From Pseudomonadota bacterium (GTDB lineage Bacteria > Pseudomonadota > Alphaproteobacteria > Rhodospirillales > Rhodospirillaceae): DNA of 48,527 nt. The position numbers and the translations under genes were made by a program. The notes beneath the pieces were generated by a model. That model worked only from the letters and a program-made list of their open reading frames with translations, made no database searches and was not told where the DNA came from. This document shows, piece by piece, positions 16,795-26,168 of this stretch (the stretch's first letter is position 1; each line of letters begins with the position of its first letter). The stretch lies in the NCBI GenBank assembly GCA_020160875.1, contig JAIUPE010000015.1, forward strand, positions 1-48,527. The letters run 5' to 3'.

Positions 16795-18291
16795 TTACGG
16801 CTTCTGCTTAACCGTTACGATTTTCCCGGGCTGCACACCGGTCTCGCGTTGAGTCAGCCGGCCCTTGGCGGTGATGTAAGTCACCTCCACGGTCACCGGC
16901 TCGCTCGAAGCGAGGCCGAAGTGTATCGGCGACACGCTTTGTGAATTGTAGCCGTCGCCAGTGTTCACAAGGCGCGTGGCGAGCAGCTTCCCTGCCTTGT
17001 TGAAGAGCCGAACCTCCGCTCCAGGCGCATACTTGCCCTTGGAATCGCGCACCATAACCTGAAGCGATTTGGCGCGCGCAGCGGCATCTAAGCCATTCCG
17101 CAGAAGAACATGGCGGGCGACCGTCTTCGAAAAGGCATTGGTGAGCGACAGGTCGAGATCACCATCGCCGTCATAGTCCGCCCACTGTACGCCATGATCG
17201 GAACCGTTCATCACGGGTGTGATGACGTCCACAAAGCCGTTACCCGTGTTGCGGTAGAGCCGATTGACCGGCTCGTCGTCGTGATAGTCGGCGACAAAAA
17301 TATCCACGAAACCGTCGTTGTCGAAGTCGCCCCAGCTTGCGCCGACATTATGACCGTGGCCGGTAATGCCCTGCTTCTGAGCGACCTCGGTGAAAGCGCC
17401 CTTGCCGTCGCCACGGTAGAGCAGGTTGTCGCCGTAGGTTGCGACGAAGATGTCGAGATTTCCGTCATTGTCGTAGTCGCTGACGGAGCAGCCGACGCCG
17501 CCCTCGTCTTTCGCGCGACCCGGCCGGTCCATGCCGAGGCGCGCCGCAACGTCGGTGAACATACCTTTGTCATTTTTGTAAAACGCGTCCGTGCCGCCGT
17601 CTTGGTTCGCGACAAAAGCATCCAAGTCGCCGTCTTTGTCCATGTCGAACCAACAGACACCGACGGTAAAACGTTTGTCGGCAAGGCCCACTTTCTCAGC
17701 GATATCGACGAAAACCGCGCCATCGTTACGAAACATCCGATTCGCCCCGTTCCGATCAGCCATGAAAAGATCGAGGTCCCCGTCGCCATCGAGGTCGATG
17801 AAGCTGGCCTGACGGACGCTCGCCGCCGGCGCATCAACGCCCATCTTGGCCGCGACTTCGGCAAAGGTCCCGTCACCGTTGTTGTGGAATAAATAGCTGC
17901 GATTGAGGGTTGGAGGCGTCCCAACCCCGGCGAAGCGCGTACCAACGTAAAGGTCCAGATGCCCGTCGCCATCGTAATCACCCCACGCCGATGAGCGAAC
18001 CTCAATAGGCTTGAGCGCTTCAGCATCCGCGCGCGCGACGGTGCCAAGCCCCGCCTTGGCGGACACATCGGCAAAGACGCCATCGTTATTTTGGAACAGC
18101 TTCACGATGCCATATTCAAAGGCGACGGCGAGATCGAGATCACCATCATTGTCGTAATCCGCCCAGGCGCTTGAGAGCGCATCCGTGCCCGCCAGCACAT
18201 CGGGCTGGACGATCTCGAAATTCACCGCCTCCGCGGCAGACGCAATCGCCGGGAATGAAACCGCCAAAACCGCAAGGGCTGTGAAGCGCAT
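16795..18291 (-). CDS. Secreted FG-GAP/VCBS propeller protein with ASPIC domain (CRTAC1-like)
   Basis: This 498-residue protein has a signal peptide (MRFTALAVLAVSFPAIASAAEA). The body carries seven calcium-loop repeats of the form DxDxDGxxD: DYDNDGDLD, DYDGDGHLD, DLDGDGDLD, DMDKDGDLD, DYDNDGNLD, DFDNDGFVD and DYDGDGDLD. They are each followed by a hydrophobic strand, as expected of a seven-bladed integrin-like propeller. The C-terminal about 100 residues (GAEVRLFNKAGKLLATRLVNTGDGYNSQSVSPIHFGL) are a UnbV/ASPIC domain (PF07593). The architecture is that of CRTAC1-like proteins, which are secreted or surface-bound and of unknown role. It lies 68 bp downstream of, and in the same direction as, the TPR-oxygenase gene. 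Confidence 0.9.
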   Translation of the reverse strand: MRFTALAVLAVSFPAIASAAEAVNFEIVQPDVLAGTDALSSAWADYDNDGDLDLAVAFEYGIVKLFQNNDGVFADVSAKAGLGTVARADAEALKPIEVRSSAWGDYDGDGHLDLYVGTRFAGVGTPPTLNRSYLFHNNGDGTFAEVAAKMGVDAPAASVRQASFIDLDGDGDLDLFMADRNGANRMFRNDGAVFVDIAEKVGLADKRFTVGVCWFDMDKDGDLDAFVANQDGGTDAFYKNDKGMFTDVAARLGMDRPGRAKDEGGVGCSVSDYDNDGNLDIFVATYGDNLLYRGDGKGAFTEVAQKQGITGHGHNVGASWGDFDNDGFVDIFVADYHDDEPVNRLYRNTGNGFVDVITPVMNGSDHGVQWADYDGDGDLDLSLTNAFSKTVARHVLLRNGLDAAARAKSLQVMVRDSKGKYAPGAEVRLFNKAGKLLATRLVNTGDGYNSQSVSPIHFGLASSEPVTVEVTYITAKGRLTQRETGVQPGKIVTVKQKP

Positions 18292-18359
18292 GAGAGTCCC
18301 CCCAAAAAGCCAATCGCTCGACTTGAGCTTAGACGATTCGGGCGGGCCGCGGGAGCGCC

Positions 18360-20150
18360 TTACCGGCCGTAATAGGTCCGCCGGCCGTAGAGCATCGTGA
18401 GGTTGATGCGCCGGTTGAGATAGCCTTCATTGAATTCGATGTCGTCCGTTTCGTGGAACAGATCGGAATCGAAAATCACCGCGCGGTTAGCGCGGTAAGG
18501 CACCTTGACCGCCTTCGCGCCCGCCTGCGCAAGAAACGCGCGAATGCCGGATTCGTCGCCGTTGTATTTCGCCGGGTCCCAATCATCCGGCGCCGCCGCG
18601 TCCCACACAATCAGCCCCCCGCCATCTGGGTTTAGATTGGCTTCATCCGGCGTGATCCAGAAGTTCACGTTCACGGCCGCCTGATCGGCGTGGATGCCGA
18701 TACCTTTAAGCGTACTGTCGTACTTGAAGCCCCACATCATGCGAAGTCTGTGATCGCCAATGATAGCCGGAAACGTATCGCGCAGCTCCTCGGCGATTTG
18801 AGCAAGCAGCGGACAGGCGAAACCCTGCTCCGGCAGGGCACCGAGATAGCCGTCCTTGTAGGACTTGTGCCAGATGGTCGAGTCCCAACAGAAACGGCGA
18901 AGGCGCTCCAACGCTTCTTCGGTCAAAAGATTGTCGATCACCGCGATGCGCGGCTCGCGGCTGGCCCACTGCGCGGGCGCCGTCTCGATATTGGCAGGGT
19001 TGATCGCCGGTCCAGGAAGCTTATTGCCTTCGGCGAAATAGTATCCGCCATCCCTCACAGCGATCCCGCGCGCAGCAAGATATTCGCGCTGCTCGATCTC
19101 GTGCCGTTGTTTATGTGGCGATGTGGGTAACCCTGCGACGAGGCCGGATTTGACGGCATGACCGGCGGCTTCGGCCATAATCACGAGGCCTTCCGTGACT
19201 TTGTTGAGTTCGCAAAGCAACCATGCACGCTGCACCAACGCCGGGCGTGCGCTCGGATCGATCGCCAATGCTTTGTCGACATTTGCGAGCGCCTCCTCAA
19301 AACGATGCATGCTGCGCAGCGTGAGTGAGCGTGCGTACCACGCTTCGGCGTTATCGGGTGCGATCGAGAGAGCGCGATCATAGCTCGCGATGGCCTCGTC
19401 GACGCGCTCCAGCACTTCCAGCGCCTTGCCGCGATTGACCCAGTCGGGCGCATGCCTCGGCCGAAGTGCGAGGGCGCGATCGTAGCTCTCGAGCGCTTCG
19501 GTCATGCGCTCCATTTCGTAAAATGCCGACCCGCGATTGCTCCATGCCTCAAAAAGCTCTGGAGACAATGTCAGCGCGGCCTCGAAGGCTTGAACGGCAT
19601 CGCCATACCGCTTCAAATCCGCGAGCACGGCGCCCCGATGACAAAGCGCTGCGATAAACCTCGGCGCAAGCACGAGCGCGTTATCGAAGCTGCGAAGCGC
19701 TTCTTCCAGGCGTTTTTGCAGGTGTAACGCCGATCCATGGCCGTCCCACGATTCCGCGTTGGGCGTAATAGCCAGCGCTTGTTCAAACGAAGCGACGGCG
19801 TCTTGAAAACGTTCCAACCTCGTGAGGATCACGCCGCGATTGTGCCAAGCTTGGAGATCACGGGGATTCCCGGCGGTGACTTTCGAAATGCTCGCCAGCG
19901 CGGGTTCAAGCTGACCGCGTCCCATCAACAAAACGCCGTGAAGCAACAGCGCTTCACGGCTTCCAGGATTGAGTTGCAATGCCGCGTCGACCGCCGAGAG
20001 GGCTTCCGGCCGCTGCTGCTGATAAAGGAGGAGCGCGAGTTGGTATTGCGCCGGGAAACTCCGCGGATCGATCCGCAGAACCTGCTCATAGAGACGCTGG
20101 GCTTCGGTGAGGTTACCGGCCTGATGAAACGCGACCGCTTGGTTTAACAA
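18360..20150 (-). CDS. TPR-repeat protein with C-terminal 2-oxoglutarate/Fe(II) oxygenase domain
   Basis: This 596-residue protein begins with about nine tetratricopeptide repeats (residues 1 to about 320), for example GNLTEAQRLYEQVLRIDP and AVASFEQALAITPNAESWDGHG. The C-terminal half is a prolyl-hydroxylase-type oxygenase. Iron ligands are His487 and Asp489 (GIHADQ) and His566 (LFHETD), and Arg580 or Arg581 would bind 2-oxoglutarate. No signal peptide is seen, so it acts in the cytoplasm. The start is a TTG at 20150; an in-frame stop lies just upstream and there is no ATG, so TTG or a nearby ATT must be used and the ribosome site is weak. TPRs probably select the protein substrate. Confidence 0.85.
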   Translation of the reverse strand: MLNQAVAFHQAGNLTEAQRLYEQVLRIDPRSFPAQYQLALLLYQQQRPEALSAVDAALQLNPGSREALLLHGVLLMGRGQLEPALASISKVTAGNPRDLQAWHNRGVILTRLERFQDAVASFEQALAITPNAESWDGHGSALHLQKRLEEALRSFDNALVLAPRFIAALCHRGAVLADLKRYGDAVQAFEAALTLSPELFEAWSNRGSAFYEMERMTEALESYDRALALRPRHAPDWVNRGKALEVLERVDEAIASYDRALSIAPDNAEAWYARSLTLRSMHRFEEALANVDKALAIDPSARPALVQRAWLLCELNKVTEGLVIMAEAAGHAVKSGLVAGLPTSPHKQRHEIEQREYLAARGIAVRDGGYYFAEGNKLPGPAINPANIETAPAQWASREPRIAVIDNLLTEEALERLRRFCWDSTIWHKSYKDGYLGALPEQGFACPLLAQIAEELRDTFPAIIGDHRLRMMWGFKYDSTLKGIGIHADQAAVNVNFWITPDEANLNPDGGGLIVWDAAAPDDWDPAKYNGDESGIRAFLAQAGAKAVKVPYRANRAVIFDSDLFHETDDIEFNEGYLNRRINLTMLYGRRTYYGR

Positions 20151-20159
20151 CGTTCGAAT

Positions 20160-20566
20160 GACTTTCGGTTAGGTCTCTGTATGGGCGGTCATATTACCCT
20201 CCCCAGACCCCGTCGTCACCGCAACCGAACGCAGGATCTTTAGCGCTGTTGCGTCGTCTTAACCGGCTTTGTTTGGATTTCACGCTGACCGACGGGGATG
20301 TGGGCATGTTTATGCCTTGGGCATTCCGAACACGCGCCGGCGACGTTGCGTCGTGCGCGGTCCAACGCGCGCGAAGATTCCGGAGGTCACGATCACCGCC
20401 CTGAACGACCATCCGCGCTCATTCCGCCCGAAATCCACAGTGACACTCGTTCCGGCGTCGCAGATTTTGCCGATCGGAGACCTATTTGGCCCCGCGAAAC
20501 GTCCGTTTGGAGACGTATAAGCTGCTTTTTTTGGAAATTTATACAGCCGGACGGCCGTGCGCCGTC
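20160..20566. other. Long intergenic stretch, no gene assigned with confidence
   Basis: Between the TPR-oxygenase start and the tRNA-Ser 3' end I can assign no gene. A plus-strand frame from a TTG at 20269 to 20520 (83 codons) has a GC-rich third position like a coding region but no good ribosome site and no product I recognise. An AT-rich patch at about 20517-20545 and a short inverted repeat at 20547-20563 lie next to the tRNA; the repeat has no T-run in the direction of tRNA transcription. Confidence 0.5.
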
Positions 20567-20658
<92 letters not shown>

Positions 20659-20834
20659 CCTGGGCCGGCAGAGCGCTGGAATCACGCGCTTTTCTCTTTA
20701 CGAGAGGCCTGGAGGCGGGCCGGAAGATGAAGCTTGGGCGAGCGAAAGTCAACCCGACCGGCTAAAGCCAAAAACTCAGCCTATTCTAGGCGTTAGCAGC
20801 CCTCTAAGCTCGGGGGATCGCCGGGGAGGGTCCA

Positions 20835-21788
20835 ATGAAATTATTTGGTTTGATGGCCGCCGCGCTTTTCTGTGCCGGCGTGGCGCAGGGCGCGGAGTTT
20901 CCGAAGTCGGGTCTCATCGCGGACCGCGGCCTCGCCGAAAAGGACTTCCCGCGCTGGAAAACAATCGAGCCCGACATCTACGTCTACGAAGACACGCATT
21001 CGCCGGACGCCGACGGCTCGGTGATCGGAACCGTAAGCCTCATCGTCGTCACCAGCGATGGCGTCGTACTCATGGACGGACAAGGCGACCCGCAAGATGG
21101 AAAGCGGCTAGTCGATACGATCAAGAAAATCACGCCGCAGCCGCTGAAGTATGTGGTGACGGCTTCGGATCACATCGACCATGTGGGTGGAAATGCGGAA
21201 ATCAAAGCCGCCTTCCCGAACGCCGTTTTTATTTCCTCCCCAGCTTCGCAGAAAGTTCTCGCGAAAAGCGCCGTGGTTCCCAGCGAGACGGTTGCCGATA
21301 AACGCGTTCTCAAGGTTGGCGATACGGAATTCCAGATCCTGAACCTTGGCCGCGCCCATACCGGCGGCGATCTCGCCGTGTACTTGCCGCAAACGAAAGT
21401 GCTTTTCCTGGGCGAAATCTATGCACGCGACATTTTCCCTTCGCAGCGCTCGTCCTATCCCAGCGAATGGGTTGAAACACTCAAGAAGGCAAAGGCCATG
21501 GACGTGTCCTGGTACATCCCGGGTCACGGCTTCGTTGATAGCATGGCCGAGATGAAGCGCGATCTCGATGCATCGCTGAAAATCCAAGAATACATCGTTG
21601 CCGAAGGAAAGCGTCTGCACGCGCTCGGGCTACCGTGCACAAACGAAGGCAAGCCTCCCGTCTGCGAGGCCTCGAAGCAGGTGAATTGGGGACCGTTCGC
21701 GGCCGTTCCGCAGACCAAAGGTAAGCAGGATCTCGCGATCGGCCGCGTATACATGGAGATCGAAGGAAAGCTGCCCCCAAATAGCTAG
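20835..21788 (+). CDS. Secreted MBL-fold metallo-hydrolase, paralogue 3
   Basis: This 317-residue protein has a signal peptide (MKLFGLMAAALFCAGVAQGAE) and a GGGGAGGG ribosome site. The metal motifs are SDHIDHVGG (residues 111-119, Ser in the first-His position), GRAHTGGDL and IPGHGF. The FPRWKTIEPDIYVYED and ITPQPLKYV blocks repeat those of the paralogues at 474 and 15835, so the three arose by duplication. The C-terminal tail again has a Cys pair (PCTNEGKPPVC). Its stop shares the CTAG palindrome with the stop of the converging membrane-protein gene. It is a periplasmic hydrolase of unknown substrate. Confidence 0.88.
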   Translation: MKLFGLMAAALFCAGVAQGAEFPKSGLIADRGLAEKDFPRWKTIEPDIYVYEDTHSPDADGSVIGTVSLIVVTSDGVVLMDGQGDPQDGKRLVDTIKKITPQPLKYVVTASDHIDHVGGNAEIKAAFPNAVFISSPASQKVLAKSAVVPSETVADKRVLKVGDTEFQILNLGRAHTGGDLAVYLPQTKVLFLGEIYARDIFPSQRSSYPSEWVETLKKAKAMDVSWYIPGHGFVDSMAEMKRDLDASLKIQEYIVAEGKRLHALGLPCTNEGKPPVCEASKQVNWGPFAAVPQTKGKQDLAIGRVYMEIEGKLPPNS

Positions 21789-22375
21789 GGCGTCTTGCAC
21801 ACATTGGCCGGAACGTCGCCGGCCGGTTGAACAAAATAAATCCCGTCATCACTGTAGGCCGTGAACACAGCCTCGGCGCGCCCGAAGCCTTCCGGTCGGG
21901 CGATCGCGGTGAGATCGCCCCAGAAGGTGAAGAAAAGCTGTGCGTCGACGACGGCGCGATCCTTCAAAAGCACGATAAGCTGATAGCGCTTATCCGTCTT
22001 CATCTGCGCCGCGACATCATCGCGCGAAAGGCTGCCCCACGCCGCATCGGCCAGCAGCGGATGCGTCAAGATATCCTCGGCGGAGGTCACCACCACCATC
22101 CGGTCCCAGGGCACATGAATGAAATCGGTCGCGCAGATATAAGGATGCGACGGCGTTTCGCGCCGCTGGACCTGCCGCGTGTCTTCGACCTCGGGCGGCG
22201 TCGGATCCGGCGTCGCGCGGACGGCGATTTCGCCGGAGAAATCGTGTAGCCACGCTTTCGGAAGATAGGGTTGATAAAGCAGCCACCCGATAACGGCGCA
22301 CAGGCCGAGACCGAGGACAAAAACGGTTCCGCTTTTGAGACGGCGCGGCGGCTTCTGATCGTCGGGTTCGCTCAA
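21785..22375 (-). CDS. Small single-span membrane protein, unknown function
   Basis: This 196-residue protein starts with a TTG that overlaps the gatB stop (TTGA), with no ATG available; the reading frame is fixed by this coupling. A Pro/Lys-rich cytoplasmic tail (PPRRLKSG) precedes one membrane span ([22 protein letters not shown]). The rest, about 150 residues, would be periplasmic. It contains [24 protein letters not shown] and a [27 protein letters not shown] segment, and ends near a Cys. Two Cys residues (one early in the periplasmic part and one at the C-terminus) may pair. I recognise no family. It is the last gene of the gatCAB operon and converges on the MBL gene. Confidence 0.75.
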   Translation of the reverse strand: MSEPDDQKPPRRLKSGTVFVLGLGLCAVIGWLLYQPYLPKAWLHDFSGEIAVRATPDPTPPEVEDTRQVQRRETPSHPYICATDFIHVPWDRMVVVTSAEDILTHPLLADAAWGSLSRDDVAAQMKTDKRYQLIVLLKDRAVVDAQLFFTFWGDLTAIARPEGFGRAEAVFTAYSDDGIYFVQPAGDVPANVCKTP

Positions 22376-23829
22376 GCGTCCAGCTTTTTCTTAAGCGCAT
22401 CCGAGCACATCGCCGGATTGGCTTTACCTTGGGTGGCTTTCATCACCTGACCGACGAACCAGCCCAGCATCTGAACTTTACCGGACTTGTACTGCGCAAC
22501 CTTGTCGGCGTTCTCGGCGATGATCTTGTCGACGGCGGCATCGATTGCGCCAGTGTCGGTGATCTGCTTCATACCGCGTTCTTCGACGATCGCATCCGGC
22601 GCTTTGCCGGTCTCCACCATCGCCTCGAACACTTCCTTGGCCATGCGGCTGGAGATGGTGTTGTCGGAGATAAGCTCGATCAGGCGACCGAGGTCCTTCG
22701 CGCTAACGGGGCTATCGCCGATCTCGATGCCGCGTTTATTCAGCACGCCAAAAAGATTGGTGATGACCCAGTTCGCCGCCAACTTCGGGTCGCGGCCCTT
22801 GGCCACTTCCTCAAAATAAACGGCACTTTCTTTTTCCGCGACCAACACGCCGGCGTCGTAAGCCGTGAGGCCAAAATCTTTGATGAAGCGGGTCAGCTTG
22901 TCATCGGGGAGTTCGGGCAGCGCATCCCGGAGCCGCGCAACAAAAGCTTCGTCGAACTCGATCGGAAGCAAATCCGGATCCGGAAAATACCTGTAGTCGT
23001 GCGCGAATTCCTTTGAACGCATCGAGCGGGTCTCGCCCTTATGGGAATCGTACAGGCGCGTTTCCTGATCGACAGTCCCGCCGCTCTCATAACAGTCCAC
23101 CTGACGGCGTGCTTCATACTCGATGGCCTGCATCACGAAACGCACCGAATTCACGTTCTTGATTTCGCAGCGGGTGCGCAACTCGGTCGATCCCACCGGA
23201 CGAACGGACACGTTCGCATCACAGCGCATGGAGCCTTCTTCCATATTGCCGTCGCAGGTGCCGAGATAACGTAAAATAGAGCGCAACTTTTTTAGATAAA
23301 TCCCCACCTCTTCCGGCGTGCGAATGTCCGGCTTCGAGACGATCTCCATCAACGGGATGCCCGAGCGGTTGAGATCGATGTACGACTTGTGGGGATGAAG
23401 GTCGTGAATAGATTTGCCCGCATCCTGTTCCAGATGCAGCCGTTCAATCCCGATTTCCCGTGTCGAGCCGTCCGGCATATCGAGTACAAGCGTACCCTCA
23501 CCGACGATCGGCTGATCATATTGGCTGATCTGATAGCCTTGCGGCATGTCCGCGTAGAAATAGTTCTTACGGGCGAAAACACTGCGGCGGTTGATCTTCG
23601 CCTTGAGGCCCAAGCCTGTTTTCACCGCCTGCTCGACCGCGTGTCCATTCAGCACTGGGAGCATGCCGGGCATACCGGCGTCGATAAAAGAAACTTGCGT
23701 GTTGGGCCCACCGCCGAAATCCGTCGAGGAACCCGAGAATAACTTGGCCTTCGAGATGACCTGCGCATGAACTTCGAGCCCGATCACGAGCTCCCAATCA
23801 TGCTTTTCGCCTTTGATAATGTAACCCAT
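22372..23829 (-). CDS. gatB: Asp-tRNA(Asn)/Glu-tRNA(Gln) amidotransferase subunit B
   Basis: I start at the ATG at 23829 (485 aa, [24 protein letters not shown]); the longer frame overlaps gatA. GatB activates the misacylated tRNA and transfers ammonia received from Gat[46 protein letters not shown] and [16 protein letters not shown] are family signatures, and the C-terminal YqeY-like tail ([26 protein letters not shown]) binds tRNA. It is third in gatC-gatA-gatB, 8 bp after gatA. Presence of the operon implies indirect synthesis of Gln-tRNA and perhaps Asn-tRNA. Confidence 0.97.
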   Translation of the reverse strand: MGYIIKGEKHDWELVIGLEVHAQVISKAKLFSGSSTDFGGGPNTQVSFIDAGMPGMLPVLNGHAVEQAVKTGLGLKAKINRRSVFARKNYFYADMPQGYQISQYDQPIVGEGTLVLDMPDGSTREIGIERLHLEQDAGKSIHDLHPHKSYIDLNRSGIPLMEIVSKPDIRTPEEVGIYLKKLRSILRYLGTCDGNMEEGSMRCDANVSVRPVGSTELRTRCEIKNVNSVRFVMQAIEYEARRQVDCYESGGTVDQETRLYDSHKGETRSMRSKEFAHDYRYFPDPDLLPIEFDEAFVARLRDALPELPDDKLTRFIKDFGLTAYDAGVLVAEKESAVYFEEVAKGRDPKLAANWVITNLFGVLNKRGIEIGDSPVSAKDLGRLIELISDNTISSRMAKEVFEAMVETGKAPDAIVEERGMKQITDTGAIDAAVDKIIAENADKVAQYKSGKVQMLGWFVGQVMKATQGKANPAMCSDALKKKLDA

Positions 23830-23837
23830 CGCGTCCT

Positions 23838-25304
23838 CTACACCGCCGGCAGCAAGGGAAACTGAGCCGCATCTTCCAGAACCTGGCACACGCGGAACAA
23901 GGTTTCCTCATCCCAGCGGCGCGTCAGCACCTGAAGACCGAGCGGCAAACCATCCGCACTGAGGCCCGCTGGTACGGAAGCGCCCGGGATACCGGCTAGC
24001 GAGGCCGGCACGGTGAACACGTCGTTGAGGTACATGGCAATCGGATCATCCGACTTTTCGCCGATTCCAAAGGCGGGTGTCGGCGCTGTCGGCGTCAGGA
24101 TCGCATCGACCTTTTCAAAGGCGTCGGTGAAGTCTTGATTGATCAGCGCACGCACTTTCTGCGCCTTCAGATAGTAGGCATCATAATAACCGGCGGAGAG
24201 CACGTACGTGCCGATCATGATGCGGCGGCGCACTTCCGCGCCAAAGCCGGCGGCGCGCGTCTTGGCATACATGTCATCAAGCGACTTGCCTTCCACGCGC
24301 AATCCGAAGCGGACGCCGTCGTAGCGGGCCAGATTGGAAGAGGCTTCCGCCGGCGCGACAATATAATAAGTGGGAAGCGCAGACTTGGTGTGCGGCAGGC
24401 TGATCTCCACCGGCGTCGCGCCGGCGGCCTTAAGCCACTCCACACCCTTGTCCCAAAGCGCGGCGAGTTCCGGGCTGAGACCCGCGGGACGATATTCCTT
24501 TGGAATGCCGATGCGCAGGCCTTTGACACCTTTTGCCAGTGCGGCTTCAAAGTCGGGGACCTCAAGCTGAGCCGAGGTGGAATCTTTCGGGTCGTAACCC
24601 GACATCGCGCGCAGCATGATTGCCGCATCGCGGACTGTGCGAGTCATGGGGCCGGCCTGATCGAGCGAACTGGCGAAGGCGACGACCCCCCAACGTGAGC
24701 AACGACCGTAGGTCGGCTTCACGCCGACGATGCCGCAAAACGCGGCTGGCTGGCGGATCGAACCACCGGTGTCGGTCCCGGTCGCGCCCATGACAAGATG
24801 CGCAGCAACAGACGAGGCCGAACCGCCCGACGATCCACCTGGCACGAGTTCAACGTTGCGCCCCTTGGCTTTCCACGGGTTCTTCACTGGACCGTAGTAG
24901 CTCGTGATATTGGCCGAACCCATCGCGAATTCGTCCAGATTGAGCTTGCCGAGCATCACAGAGCCGGCGTCGCGCAGCTTCTGGCTTACCGTGCTTTCGT
25001 AGCGCGGCTTGAAGCCGTCAAGAATATGCGAGGCGGCCGTCGTCAGAACGCCTTCGGTGCAAAACAGATCCTTGATGCCGAGTGGAATGCCTTCGAGCGC
25101 ACCGCCATGGCCGGCCGCCAAGCGCTTATCGGACTCGCGCGCACGCTCGCGCGCGAGATCTCCCGTCATCGTGATGAACGCGTTCAAGTCCTTGGCGCGT
25201 TCCATCGCAGCCAAGTGCGCGTCCGTCAGCTCAAGCGCAGTGAATTCTTTTTTTGCCAGCTTTTCGCGCGCTTCGGCGATGGTGAAAGAAGTGAGTTGAG
25301 TCAC
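23838..25304 (-). CDS. gatA: Asp-tRNA(Asn)/Glu-tRNA(Gln) amidotransferase subunit A
   Basis: This 488-residue amidase-signature enzyme hydrolyses glutamine and channels ammonia to GatB. The catalytic triad is Lys78 (PLGIKDLF), Ser158 (PGGSSGGSA) and Ser182 ([11 protein letters not shown]); the 24-residue spacing between the two serines equals that in well-studied GatA enzymes. Other signatures are [12 protein letters not shown] and [26 protein letters not shown]. It follows gatC by 9 bp and precedes gatB by 8 bp, so the three subunits are made from one message. Confidence 0.97.
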   Translation of the reverse strand: MTQLTSFTIAEAREKLAKKEFTALELTDAHLAAMERAKDLNAFITMTGDLARERARESDKRLAAGHGGALEGIPLGIKDLFCTEGVLTTAASHILDGFKPRYESTVSQKLRDAGSVMLGKLNLDEFAMGSANITSYYGPVKNPWKAKGRNVELVPGGSSGGSASSVAAHLVMGATGTDTGGSIRQPAAFCGIVGVKPTYGRCSRWGVVAFASSLDQAGPMTRTVRDAAIMLRAMSGYDPKDSTSAQLEVPDFEAALAKGVKGLRIGIPKEYRPAGLSPELAALWDKGVEWLKAAGATPVEISLPHTKSALPTYYIVAPAEASSNLARYDGVRFGLRVEGKSLDDMYAKTRAAGFGAEVRRRIMIGTYVLSAGYYDAYYLKAQKVRALINQDFTDAFEKVDAILTPTAPTPAFGIGEKSDDPIAMYLNDVFTVPASLAGIPGASVPAGLSADGLPLGLQVLTRRWDEETLFRVCQVLEDAAQFPLLPAV

Positions 25305-25313
25305 GGCGCGCCT

Positions 25314-25601
25314 CTACTCGACAACTTTCGGCACGCCGAAGAAGCCATCGTGGCCGTCCGGCGCATTGGCGAGAACCTGTTCCATCTTATCGCCGTCGTT
25401 CACCACGTCGGGGCGCCACTGGAGCTTCAGGTCCGTCCCTCCGGTCATGGGCGCGACGTTGGTCGTGTCGACTTCCTTCAGTTGCTCGATCCAATTGAGG
25501 ATGCCCGATAGCTGGCCGGCAACGACCTCAAGATCGGCATCGGCGACTTCGATACGCGACAGGGTCGCGATCCGCCGAACGGTGGCTTTATCCAATGACA
25601 T
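25314..25601 (-). CDS. gatC: Asp-tRNA(Asn)/Glu-tRNA(Gln) amidotransferase subunit C
   Basis: This is a 95-residue GatC, the small subunit that wraps around GatA and holds GatA and GatB together. The MSLDKATVRRIATLSRIEV helix and the ILNWIEQLKEVDTTNVAPM segment are typical. It opens the gatCAB operon, whose promoter must lie in the short space facing ruvX. Confidence 0.95.
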   Translation of the reverse strand: MSLDKATVRRIATLSRIEVADADLEVVAGQLSGILNWIEQLKEVDTTNVAPMTGGTDLKLQWRPDVVNDGDKMEQVLANAPDGHDGFFGVPKVVE

Positions 25602-25657
25602 CAGTTACATCTCTCGGGCTCCGGCCTGGCGCCGGCGGAATGTGCGTAACACCCGAT

Positions 25658-26128
25658 ATGGCGATCTGCAAGCCTAGCGCTTTGAAGGCGCAATTAGTCC
25701 GAAATCAGACGATTTTGGGCCTGGATCTCGGCACGAAAACCATCGGCCTCGCCCTCTCGGACGTGGGGTACATGATCGCGTCCCCCTTAAAAACAATCGC
25801 CCGGCGTAAGTTCACCCAGGATTGGGCCGAACTGGCCGAGGTCATCCAAAGCCGCAATGTCGGCGCACTGGTCGTCGGGTTGCCTATTCAAATGGATGGA
25901 ACCGAAGGCCCCCGGGCGCAGGCCACCCGGTCCTTCGTGAGCGAAGTCCTCAAACGGCTAGACCTTCCTGTCGCCTTTTGGGACGAACGCCTTTCATCCA
26001 GTGTCGTCGAACGTATGCTGACGGACGAAGCCGACCTATCCCGGAAACGCCGGGCGGAATTGGTGGATAAAGCGGCGGCCGCCTACATTTTGCAGGGCGC
26101 GCTCGATGCGATGCGCTATCAGGCGTAG
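25658..26128 (+). CDS. ruvX: Holliday junction resolvase-like protein YqgF/RuvX
   Basis: I choose the ATG at 25658 (156 aa); an ATG at 25640 is possible, while the one at 25595 overlaps gatC. It has the RNase H-like fold of YqgF/RuvX: GLDLGTKTIGLALSD with its Asp, VVGLPIQMDG, FWDERLSSS, and VDKAAAAYILQGALD. It takes part in rRNA 5'-end maturation and has Holliday-junction-like nuclease activity in some bacteria. It is divergent from gatC and 40 bp ahead of pyrB. The first about 20 residues are not conserved in length, which is why the start is uncertain. Confidence 0.92.
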   Translation: MAICKPSALKAQLVRNQTILGLDLGTKTIGLALSDVGYMIASPLKTIARRKFTQDWAELAEVIQSRNVGALVVGLPIQMDGTEGPRAQATRSFVSEVLKRLDLPVAFWDERLSSSVVERMLTDEADLSRKRRAELVDKAAAAYILQGALDAMRYQA

Positions 26129-26168
26129 GGGTTGCCTCGGGGCGGCCTGCTGCCTATAGTCCGGGCTT

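Noticed and set aside
20547..20563. Inverted repeat next to tRNA-Ser as its terminator
   Set aside because: It lacks a T-run in the direction of tRNA transcription and its arms border the encoded CCA end.
25595..25657. Upstream ATG for ruvX at 25595
   Set aside because: It would overlap the divergent gatC start and adds residues that are not part of the family; the ATGs at 25640 or 25658 are better.
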